Below are positions 56,143 through 64,000 of a DNA stretch of 64,000 bases, piece by piece. Below the pieces are notes generated by a model, which was given only the letters and a program-made list of their open reading frames with translations, searched no databases and was not told the origin of the DNA. This DNA is from Saccharum officinarum. Taxonomy: Eukaryota > Streptophyta > Magnoliopsida > Poales > Poaceae. The stretch lies in assembly GCA_020631735.1 (NCBI GenBank), contig CM036158.1, forward strand, positions 82,967,914 to 83,031,913, in the 5' to 3' direction. Made by a program: the position numbers and the translations under genes. Within the stretch, counting starts at the first letter, position 1. The number at the start of each line of letters is the position of its first letter.

Positions 56143-56735
56143 ACAAATCTTTAACATGGCAAAATTTGGACGCCAGCCAAACAGCCCCCATGTGCTGGTG
56201 TACGGTGGTGTACCATCGCTTTTATATTGGAGTACTCCGTACACTTCTACGCACGTCCTTGCCGCAATCGCGAGACCTTGTTGAAAAAAGAAGAAGGAAA
56301 GCAACACACAAACCACGATCAACGAAATAGGTTGGTAGTCGCATCCGCCGAACATTTGGGAAGAACGGCAACAGCAGAGCAGTGCAGCGGCCACGGCGGG
56401 TGGGTTCGGCCTCCGGCCTCGGAGACGGACCCCAGAACCCAACGAAACGGACGCGGACCAAGTGGAAAAGTCACGGTTTCTGCCTACACACGCCGAGTGG
56501 ACGGGGCCCTTTATTCCCAGTCGCCGGCGCCCAGCGGCCAGCAGACCGTGCGACCCGTTAAAAAAAACGCGTCCCTTCTCGAGTCTCTTGACCCAACTCG
56601 AGCCTTGCGTGTTGTCTAAAATAAAGAGAGCGCCCGAATCGTACGCCGGATCGCGGCGGCAGGGGGCAGCACATCGAGTAATTTATCGAGTCAGGTGAGG
56701 AGGGGGCGGGGAGCAGATCTCGCCGGCCGGGGGCC
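56143..56735 (+). promoter_or_regulatory. Upstream region of the PRA1 gene
   Basis: The region runs from the MITE to the ATG and turns GC-rich from about 56390. The last 100 bp before the ATG are a probable leader. A TATA-like 'aataaagag' at about 56621 is a weak candidate. Confidence 0.4.
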
Positions 56736-57362
56736 ATGGGTGCTGCCGGCGCGATCCGGCGGGCGGCGGCGTCGGTGGTCGACCGCGCGTGCGCGGGGGC
56801 GCGGGGCTTCCGCCGCGCGCTGGCGCGGTTCGCGCCGCGGGCCTCGGCGTTCGGCCCCGCCGCCGACGCGGAGGCCGCGGCGGTGCGCGCCGTGCGGAAC
56901 CTCCGCACCTTCCGGTTCCACTACGCCGTCCTGCAGTGGGTGCTCCTGCTCGCGTCCCTGGCGCCGCGGCACCGGGCCTCCGTCGTCTTCCTCATGGCGG
57001 CGTCCAAGGGCCTCCTCGTCTACGGGGGCCTCCTCAGGGCGTTCCCCAACTCGGCGATGCTCCGGAGGCTCCTCGACCGCCGCCTCGTGGCCGCGGTGTT
57101 CGTCGCGCTCGTGCTCGCGGACATCGTCGCCGCGGGCGCCGTCGCCAACCTCCTGGCCGCGCTCGCCGCGGGCGTCCCGGTCATCGTCCTCCACGCCTCC
57201 TTCCGCGTCCGGGACGACCTGGAGGGGCCCTCGCCGGACGCGGCAGCCGAGAACGGCAAGGAAGACGAGGCGTCGGCGGTCGTTGAGAAGAAGGAGGACG
57301 GCGACGTTGAGGCGGGGCCCACGCGGCGGTCCATGGCGGCGGCACCAAGATCGCCCAAATGA
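56736..57362 (+). CDS. PRA1: PRA1-family protein (prenylated Rab acceptor)
   Basis: This intronless ORF of 208 aa has very high GC. The PRA1 domain spans about residues 50-170: an entry LRTFRFHYAVLQWVLLLASL, a hydrophobic pair (VVFLMAASKGLLVYGG and LVAAVFVALVLADIVAAGAVANLLAALAAGVPVIVL) and the characteristic HASFRVRDDLE exit. PRA1 proteins are small four-helix membrane proteins of the endoplasmic reticulum and Golgi that bind prenylated Rab GTPases and help load vesicles. The N-terminal 45 residues are Arg/Ala-rich and the C-terminal 40 acidic then basic. The sequence is most like the divergent plant PRA1-H branch, but that is a judgement by eye. The chosen ATG at 56736 is the first in frame after the leader. 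Confidence 0.85.
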   Translation: MGAAGAIRRAAASVVDRACAGARGFRRALARFAPRASAFGPAADAEAAAVRAVRNLRTFRFHYAVLQWVLLLASLAPRHRASVVFLMAASKGLLVYGGLLRAFPNSAMLRRLLDRRLVAAVFVALVLADIVAAGAVANLLAALAAGVPVIVLHASFRVRDDLEGPSPDAAAENGKEDEASAVVEKKEDGDVEAGPTRRSMAAAPRSPK

Positions 57363-58368
57363 GGAATGAATGAATTACTAGTAATACGAGCTAGTAAAAA
57401 CCATACATTTTTCTTTTCATAGATTTTAATTGACTACTGGTCCCGTTGTCATGGAATATAGGAACAATTCATGGTCAAACCTATCTTCCTGCCTGCTTCT
57501 TGATTCATACTGTGAGCCTAGGAATTTTTGGAGAAGTTCAGTAGAATGTTGTAGTGGTGACTGTGACAGTGAACGTGGAATTGAGGGTTATTAAGAAGAC
57601 TCGTTGTGAAGTCATCTATTCATATATTCCTTGAGTGCTGACAGATCCTTGATGTAATCTAATCTAATACACATAAAGCATGCTCCACTGATTGCTTCTG
57701 TTACTGCTTTTCTTTCCTCAAAAGATTTGCGTATCATTGTATTAAGAAGAAGAGTTTAAGCATACAATTCTGTTACTGCTACTTGTTTTAGGCACTCCAA
57801 TTGATCATACAGTATATCAGGTTGGCAAGAAGATTGGCCCACGGCATGGTGCAGGCTCACAGCGTTGTCGATTCCCCAGATCTTGGAGTGCCGTGGTGTG
57901 GAGACGAGAGGAAGTGAGGAAGAAGTGCACCTTCCCACCTAACAAACAAGCCAACCGACTTGGAAGTGCTCTTTTCACCGACATCTGCACCACCAAGCCA
58001 GCACAAAAGACAGGTGATGCCTCGAAGGAGCAAGCAACTCGCCTTCCCCAGTTGTTCACACTCCGGGGATGTTGATGTGTGGCCTGTCTCTCCGTGTAGC
58101 CTTGCAAGTGAAGTTGCAGTTCGCAAAGAAAACAACTCTAGTCAACAATTACGCGAAAATGTGAAATCCTCTGTAGTTACACGGAATCACAAGCCTTATG
58201 ACGACAGTCCATCAGACATCTCATACTACAGATCATATGCACAACCTGAAAGTCCTTTTTCCTTTTCTTCTCCAGAAGAGTCCTGGAATGAGGAACGGAG
58301 AGAATGATCTTGAACTGATAGGAGCGGGCAGTCCATGACCATGAGTATCCTGTTCCAAACCTGAACTC
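57363..58368. other. Intergenic with an unrecognised ORF
   Basis: This holds the PRA1 3' region and, at 57960-58307 on the plus strand, a 115-codon ORF (YYRSYAQPESPFSFSSPEESWNEE near its end) that looks more gene-like than chance because it has balanced composition and a Ser/Pro-rich tail. No domain is recognised. It could be an exon remnant. No transcript evidence is available from the sequence. Confidence 0.4.
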
Positions 58369-58534
58369 GACGTCCAGCTGTTGGCCCAAGAAGGCCCATC
58401 ACCCGGAATGGCCACAGGTGGATGCTGCGAATCCAGTGGGTTGGACGTCCAGCTATTGGCCCAGGAAGGCCCATCAGCCACAGTGGCCACCACCCTTCAA
58501 CAGCCACAGGTGGATGATGCGAATCCGGTGGGTT
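58369..58534 (+). repeat. Two-unit direct repeat upstream of NDPK1
   Basis: Two copies (58369-58443 and 58444-58534) both start gacgtccagct, pass through ttggcccaagaaggcccatca and end in gatgcgaatcc(g/a)gtgggttg. The second has an extra segment of about 16 bp. They lie 200-370 bp upstream of the NDPK1 ATG. Confidence 0.8.
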
Positions 58535-58635
58535 GGGCTCTGGTCGAGCCCACGCAGTTTCTCGAGTCTAGGGTTTGCACGACCGACGACGCCGCTCACG
58601 TGTCGGCGTTGAGCGGCCTTGACGGGCCGGGGCCC

Positions 58636-58670
58636 TATATATGAGAGAGAGGACCCCCACCTAGGGTTTC
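58636..58670 (+). promoter_or_regulatory. TATA box and telo-box-like element of NDPK1
   Basis: TATATAT at 58636-58642 lies 101 bp before the ATG. CTAGGGTTT (58661-58669) is like the telo-box/AAACCCTA element that is common in plant genes of translation and housekeeping. Confidence 0.65.
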
Positions 58671-58742
58671 ACCCGACGGCGCCGACAAAAACCAGACCAA
58701 GCCCCACGAACCAGGAGCCAGCGTCCTCTTGCAGTCGCCGCA

Positions 58743-60395
58743 ATGGAGAGCACCTTCATCATGATCAAGCCTGACGGCGTCCAGAGGGGCCTCGTAAGCA
58801 TCATATTTTCCCAGTTCGTTTCCGTTGATTCGATTCGATTTGATTTGGTGATGCGCGCCCGCTTGGTGCTCCGATTTGGGACTAGCTTATATTAACTTGA
58901 TCCGATTTGAGACTAGCTTGTATTAACTTGATTCTGCTGTTTTTCCCCAGATTGGTGAGATCATCAGCCGCTTCGAGAAGAAGGGCTTCTACCTCAAGGG
59001 TAATCTAGCGTCCATGTTTTGATTCAAACTTCCATTATGTTCTGAAACTGGCTACAATTTATTCATGTATAAACATTAAAGCTGTCACTTTGGACGGGAA
59101 TTCAACCGTTTGGTCTCAAACGAGTTGTCACTTCACCTAATCTGTTGATTAAATTCAGATTTTTGGTGCACATCTGCTAAGTTTTCTTTAATCTTATTAC
59201 GATTTGTAAACAATTTTTGCTTGGTAACCTGCCAACTGAAAATGCAGCCTTGAAGCTTGTGAACGTGGAGAGGTCGTTCGCCGAGAAGCACTACGCTGAT
59301 CTGTCGTCCAAGCCCTTCTTCCAGGGCCTCGTGGACTACATCATCTCTGGCCCTGTGGTGGCCATGGTCTGGGAGGGCAAGAGCGTCGTTACAACTGGCC
59401 GCAAGATCATCGGCGCCACCAACCCCCTGGCTTCTGAGCCCGGCACCATCCGTGGTGACTTTGCTGTCGACATTGGCAGGTTAGATCTCAGTCCCAATTT
59501 TCTAGCCTATGGTTTATATTACTGTTATTCATGTCTGTGATGCGATGGTTATGCTTGGTTGCTCAATTTGTTAAACCTGCGAAATCCAATAGGAACTGCC
59601 TTACATTGTATGGAAAAATTGTTCACATTCTGAGTTCCTTCATCATAGTAATATCCTAAATTTGCTCTATCTCATGGTGATACTAAAATTCTTAACTGAC
59701 TACTATTGGATTTATCTAGAGGAACGGTTATTTATTTTTTGAGAATCTGTGTATGTTTATGACCGAAGGTGGGGCTCCCAGTACATTAGTTTGTTTCTAT
59801 CTTGGGTCAACGAAAACATCTGTGGTTATCTCATGATTGCAGCCATGCTGCAATTCAACTGTCTTAATGCTTGCATTATGACTTGTTACATCCAACTCAT
59901 GGGTCCAGCTGGTACCATCCTCTGGGGCATGTGGTCACCAGATCTCAGGTTCTACTTGTTCTGAATCTGATGTGGAGTCCACAAAACCTTTAAACATCAG
60001 TAGAATCGTGTAATGTACTTTCCTGATGTAGTTGTGGGTACTGGTCTTGTTGCTGTTGAGTCTGATAGAGTGATATTCATTAAGCTTGTCTTACCCATGA
60101 ATAGTTGGGCACTGTATCTGATTCTGGTTGGTTGTTGATGAAGGTTTACTGTATTGCAGTTCTGATTTAATCAAGAAGAACCAATTTGAAATGTAGTGTT
60201 AAGCCTTTTTGGATTCTGCTTGTGATATCTTATTTTACTATGGTGCCAAGTTCTCATATGACTTTATTTTTGTGCTACAGGAATGTCATTCATGGAAGCG
60301 ACAGCATTGAGAGTGCTAACAAGGAGATTGCCCTGTGGTTCCCCGAGGGCCTCGCTGATTGGCAGAGCAGCCAGCACCCCTGGATCTATGAGTAG
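58743..60395 (+). CDS. NDPK1: Nucleoside diphosphate kinase 1
   Basis: Four exons (58743-58793, 58951-58999, 59248-59479, 60281-60395) join in frame to 148 aa. The sequence is a full-length [21 protein letters not shown], then [49 protein letters not shown] and the active-site [16 protein letters not shown] with the phosphorylated His (about residue 115), ending HPWIYE. The enzyme moves the terminal phosphate between nucleoside tri- and diphosphates through phospho-His and keeps nucleotide pools balanced. No N-terminal extension is present, which fits the cytosolic isoform 1. Length and motifs match the family, and the 801-bp third intron has nothing else in it. All splice sites are GT-AG. 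Confidence 0.97.
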
Positions 60396-60905
60396 TAAAC
60401 GGGGATGTTTTACATTGAACCTTGAGAACCAGATGAAGCATAGCACCAGCTGTGCTTTAGCAATATTTAGAGTTTGAAAAGATTATGATCTGTATCTCAG
60501 AACCTTATTTCCATGGACCGAATTTCCTTGTTATGCATGCATACATTTTGCTTATGAATCTTATATGGATATGGTATTGATTTAATGTGGTACCCAAAGA
60601 AATACCACTGGCTGTGACGTTGCGAAGTCCGGGCTTGAGGACTACACACATAGAGCGTTCTGGTGTCTGGTTTTGTTGCGCGGCGTGGGTACTGGTCGTG
60701 GGCGGTTGAGGCATGGCCGCGTGGGGGCTGTTTGGCGCAGCTCTCACCGGCACAGGCACCTCAACCTTAAGTCCTCTTTGGATTTTAGATAAACAAAGGA
60801 AAAGTTGGGATTTCCCTTTTGACTGTAGGAAAAACAAAGGAAAAGTGTAGGATTTCCATTCCTATGGATAGAGTTACTGTAACCTAGAAAAAAGGGGGAA
60901 AATGC
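60396..60905. other. NDPK1 downstream region
   Basis: This is the 3' untranslated region and unique sequence with no supported gene. At 60770-60860 a run 'aaacaaaggaaaagt...ggatttcc' recurs in shortened form and leads into the repeat-rich element. Confidence 0.45.
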
Positions 60906-61558
60906 TCAGGGTGTGTTTAGAGTGAGGAATAGCGTAGGAAATTTGGAGGAATCGGAAACGGAGGAAAAGGAAACTGAGCGAGCGTAGGAAAAGGAAACTG
61001 AGTGAGCGTTTGGAATGGAGGAATCTTGCAACCCGTTCCTCTGGAAAAGGAAACTGAGGAATCTCGCAACCCGTTCCTCTAGAAAAGGAAACTGAGCGAG
61101 CGTTTGGAATGGAGGAATCTCGCAACCCGTTCCTCTAGAAAAGGAAACTGAGCGAGCGTTTGGAATGGAGGAATCTCGCAACCCGTTCCTCTGGAATACT
61201 ATAGCTGGCAAGCAATTTTACGGGAACGAAAGAATCTAGTTTGATCCATTGTTTTGTTTTCTTTCGCTGAAGCCCGAGGCAGCGCATGTGAACTAAAGGG
61301 AAAAAGAGCGGCTAATGCAAGAGAGAAGATCACTTTTAGTTTGTTTATCTTTTTTTTCACCACTAAAATATAATTAGTACTCATATTTGCCTAACATATT
61401 ATGATTCCTATGTTATGAATTCATGTGTTCCAAACCGCCTAAATTTTCTATTCCTATGTTTTGAAATCACATAGTTTTCTACTTTTCATGGTACCATATT
61501 CCTACGTTTTTTTTTCCCTGTTCCTGTGTTTTGAATTCGTTCGTTCCAAACATGTCCT
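60906..61558. mobile_element. MITE-like unit containing a 56-bp minisatellite
   Basis: The ends are GGTGTGTTTAGAGTGAGGAAT and GAATTCGTTCGTTCCAAACATGTCC, loosely inverted as in Tourist-like MITEs. Inside, a 56-bp unit (aaaaggaaactgagcgagcg ... ctctag) is repeated head to tail about four times at 60965-61197. One copy is shortened and there are single-base changes. No ORF of interest is present. The target duplication is unclear. Confidence 0.6.
60965..61197. repeat. Minisatellite, 56-bp unit
   Basis: Each unit carries 'gcgtttggaatggaggaatc' followed by 'cgcaacccgttcctct'. The second unit lacks the 'gcgagcgtttggaatgg' part. The remaining copies are nearly identical. Confidence 0.85.
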
Positions 61559-61876
61559 CGTAGATTCAGGTGTTAAGCCTCTACTGTCTTGAGAAGGGAG
61601 CGAATACTGTTGTTGGGAAAAGAGAACAAGTATGTTGCTTTGCTAGTGCAAACTCCTTTAGGATCTGGTTTCCATCTAAGAATGTTTGGCTCTTGGCTCT
61701 ATACCACCTGTACCTGCACAATTGAGCTAGGTGCCTCTTGAAGTCTCGTGTAAAAATAGTGTTGATCAAATGTGTTCCAAGTCTTTGTAGAATGTCTGAG
61801 GAAGCCATAGGTCAGCAACATCGTTAGGAATAAGGAATAAGGTTTATTGGAGTTAGCCATTTGAAAATGTTTGACA
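61559..61876. other. Intergenic, nothing recognised
   Basis: Unique sequence of about 320 bp without a supported gene. Confidence 0.45.
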
Positions 61877-61886
61877 AAAGAAACTC

Positions 61887-62165
61887 GGAAAAAGTCTACT
61901 TGACCCCAACTCTGGGGGTGGTCTACTTTACCCCTAAACTATGAAAATGGTCTAATTTACCTCCTAAACTTTTTAAAACCGGGCAAATCACCCCTCGAGC
62001 GGTTTTGAGCGGTGATTTGCCCCCTGAACTTTTCTGTAATTATGGTAGCAAAACCACCGCCCAAAACCGCTCGAGGAGGGTAATTTGACCGGTTTTGCAA
62101 AGTTCAGAGGGTAAATTAGACCGTTTCACCATCCCTATGGTTGGGGGGTCAAGTATATTTTTTCC
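61887..62165. mobile_element. Fold-back element (Mutator-like MITE), copy 2
   Basis: This 279-bp inverted-repeat unit starts GGAAAAAGTCTACTTGACCCC and ends GGGGTCAAGTATATTTTTTCC. A 10-bp duplication AAAGAAACTC flanks it (61877-61886 and 62166-62175). The GGAAAAA terminus and 'accgggca', 'gcggttttg' words relate it to the copy at 32550-33381. Confidence 0.82.
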
Positions 62166-62336
62166 AAAGAAACTCGGTAGAGTGATTTTGAACTCGCCAG
62201 AGCCTTCCGATATGTATTGGAGTGGTAGCACTAGCACCGGAGCTTGATATAGCGCTCCCGTCAGCTAGGCTGTTTTAACGCACATGCATCCTTCCGGTGT
62301 CACCGAAAAGGTGAGCTTTGGAGCTTAGTAACAATA

Positions 62337-62571
62337 CTCATCCGTTCCTAAATATATGTTGTTTACGTTTTTTTGAGAAATAACTTTAACAAAATATATA
62401 TTAAAAAATATTAATATTTATGTTATATAATTAATATTATTATAAAGATCTTTAAATTTAGTTTTTTAATAAATTTATTTGGAGATACAAATGTTGTACG
62501 TATTTTCTACAAATCAAATCAAACTTGTGATATGCACACCAACGACGACATATATTCTGAGACGGATAGAG
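62337..62571. mobile_element. Stowaway-like MITE
   Basis: The ends CTCATCCGTTCCTAAATATATG and CATATATTCTGAGACGGATAGAG are inverted copies with mismatches, flanked by TA. The body is AT-rich, as in Tc1/mariner Stowaway elements. Confidence 0.8.
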
Positions 62572-62679
62572 TACACGCATAACGGCAAAGTTCAAATACA
62601 CCCACCGAAGCTCTCCGATGATGCACCATGGCTATGCCCCCGAGAGTGACTTCAAAGAGTTTCAGCAGCTGTGGAGGGC

Positions 62680-63813
62680 GAGAAATTTTGATATTTAGCC
62701 CGGTATTCGCACACCTCTTGATATTTAACCCTCAATTCGTATGCTTTTGAAATATGACCATGTTCTTGTGAATTCTTTTGATATTTAGGTTTTTTCTTGT
62801 TTTATAACTTCAGCCGGTCTAATACTGTTAAGGACACGAAAAAAAGACCAAACTGCCCTATTTTAATCTGTTCGTCTCCCTCTTCCCACGCCGCGACTCG
62901 CAACGCCGCGCCGCCGCACGAGCCTTCTCCCGGGCCCAGAGCCCGGGCCAGGGCGCGCCGCCGCCGGGGCACCTTGGTCTGCTCGCCTCGCTGGCGCTGC
63001 ACGAGGGGGATAGGGGGTGCGCTGTCGCCCACCTGCGCCCAGTCCCTGTCCCCGACATCCTCCTCACGGGCCATCCCGGCGTCCGGGCGGCGGAGCACGG
63101 CCGCGACGGCCTCGCGCACCGACGGGTCGGCCATGCGCGGGGCCAGCGACCCGCACTCGATGTCGTCCGCGAGCTGCTCCCAGTGGAGCTGCAGGAAGCG
63201 GATGGCGCGGAGCAGGCCCGACGCGAAGACGGCGCCCACGCGGAGCACGTCGAGGCGCTGGCACAGCCCGCACACCATTTGCGCGTACATGCTCTGGAAC
63301 GCGTCCGCGCACAGGATCACCGCCGCGACGACGACGACTTTCGGAGCGGCGACGCCGCCATGCTGCCCCCGCATGAGATGGTCGCCCGCGCGTCCGCTGG
63401 TGGAGCTGGGCCCGCGCGCTCCCTTCTCCATGCTCGAGGGCGCCGGGTGCACGCTCAAAGGCCGAGACCTGCGGCGGGTGCGCGACGCCGTGCTCAGGCC
63501 GTCGACACCTGCCGCCGGCTGGTTCTAGCCGCGCCCAGCGCCCTCCGTCTCCTCCGGCCATGGCTCCGGCCGTCTCCCCGTGGCAAGGGTGGCTCCGGCC
63601 ATGGCTCCTCGACGGTGCAGCTCCACCAGCACAGGGCAGTCTCAGTCTATTTTTTTATGTAAAAGGCAGTATCAGTCTTTCCAGCGTCATTAGCAGTGAA
63701 TTAGGCCAGTTAAAATTATAAAATAAGAGAAAGCCTAAATATCAAAAGAATTCGCTAATTGAGGGTCAAATACAAGAGGCGTGTGAATACTGGGCTAAAT
63801 ATCAAAATTTCTC
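62680..63813. mobile_element. Pack-MULE carrying a GH3 gene fragment
   Basis: The 1134-bp unit has inverted ends of about 60 bp (GAGAAATTTTGATATTTAGCCC at both termini). A perfect 9-bp duplication GTGGAGGGC flanks it (62671-62679 and 63814-63822), the Mutator size. The AT-rich ends flank a GC-rich core (about 62880-63620) derived from a GH3 gene. It has no transposase. This is the classic Pack-MULE layout. Confidence 0.9.
62802..63458 (-). pseudogene. GH3 auxin-amido-synthetase fragment inside the Pack-MULE
   Basis: This minus-strand ORF of 218 codons includes the unmistakable GH3 stretch [40 protein letters not shown] and [20 protein letters not shown], ending RPDAGMA with a GDRDWA echo. 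Upstream, [14 protein letters not shown] resembles the ATP-binding loop region of GH3 enzymes, but the about 100 residues between are missing. GH3 proteins join amino acids to auxin or jasmonate. The rest of the ORF is unrelated and the enzyme's N and C termini are absent. It continues into the element's terminal region, so any product would be chimeric. Confidence 0.85.
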
Positions 63814-64000
63814 GTGGAGGGCACGTCACAGACCCTTGTATTGGGCGGTCAGCCGGAGTCAAGAAATCAATGTACGGATGCCCTACGGTGACCTGGCCAT
63901 GCGAACCTGGTTAGGGGGTGACCGGAGTTAGGCAGACAACTAAACACTCCCTTAGCGATCTGAGCCAGTGTACAGAGACACGGACATGGGGCGCCTCCGC

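Noticed and set aside
56691..57369. Alternate frames and the opposite strand over the PRA1 gene
   Set aside because: Only the frame at 56736 has a membrane-protein pattern and PRA1 motifs; the others are shadows.
63064..63662. Other long frames over the Pack-MULE core
   Set aside because: Only the minus-strand frame at 63458-62802 shows GH3 similarity; the rest are shadows.

Overview
This is plant nuclear DNA from a grass, most likely a panicoid close to sorghum, sugarcane or Miscanthus. The evidence is split genes with GT-AG introns, grass-type GC-rich first exons, nested LTR retrotransposons and many Tourist-, Stowaway- and Mutator-type MITEs. No RNA genes or CRISPR arrays were seen.

Region 1 (1-26.5 kb) is a retrotransposon block. 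A truncated Sirevirus-type LTR (1-1432) abuts a 14-kb Ty3/gypsy chromovirus of Tekay type on the minus strand (1433-15469). A solo LTR (15505-26478) follows, split by a complete 10.6-kb Ty1/copia Sirevirus (15854-26410) that has a perfect CTCGA target duplication. Both full elements carry several in-frame stops. Between its 5' LTR and gag, the Tekay element has an extra intact 324-codon ORF whose N terminus copies the histone H3 tail (15 of 17 residues). The same element encodes an integrase chromodomain.

Region 2 (26.5-33.4 kb) is decayed intergenic DNA. It holds a lipoxygenase pseudogene, a solo Sirevirus LTR, Helitron-like ends, a Stowaway fragment, and a large fold-back element that ends where the MED31 leader begins.

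Region 3 (33.4-46.9 kb) has three host genes: MED31 (plus strand, Mediator subunit, with a hAT element in its 5' leader), an FLK-type three-KH RNA-binding protein (minus strand, 452 aa) and a P/U-type cyclin (minus strand, 222 aa). Their introns and flanks hold related MITEs.

Region 4 (46.9-56.7 kb) is mobile DNA. Its most striking member is a 3.2-kb element (51784-54991) with nearly perfect 225-bp terminal inverted repeats and an 8-bp target duplication. It carries a six-exon gene (five coding exons) for a 517-aa protein with three GRF-like zinc modules, a coiled coil and an internal helical repeat. No transposase is present.

Region 5 (56.7-64 kb) has a single-exon PRA1-family gene and a four-exon NDPK1 gene, then a 56-bp minisatellite, a second fold-back element, a Stowaway MITE and a Pack-MULE with a 9-bp target duplication carrying a captured GH3 (auxin-amido synthetase) fragment.

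The host genes serve unrelated housekeeping or regulatory roles and form no operon-like unit. The strongest candidates for something new are the H3-tail-like ORF in a chromodomain retrotransposon and the TIR-bounded GRF zinc-module gene. Exon boundaries were placed by eye from splice consensus and protein continuity, and none has been checked against transcripts.
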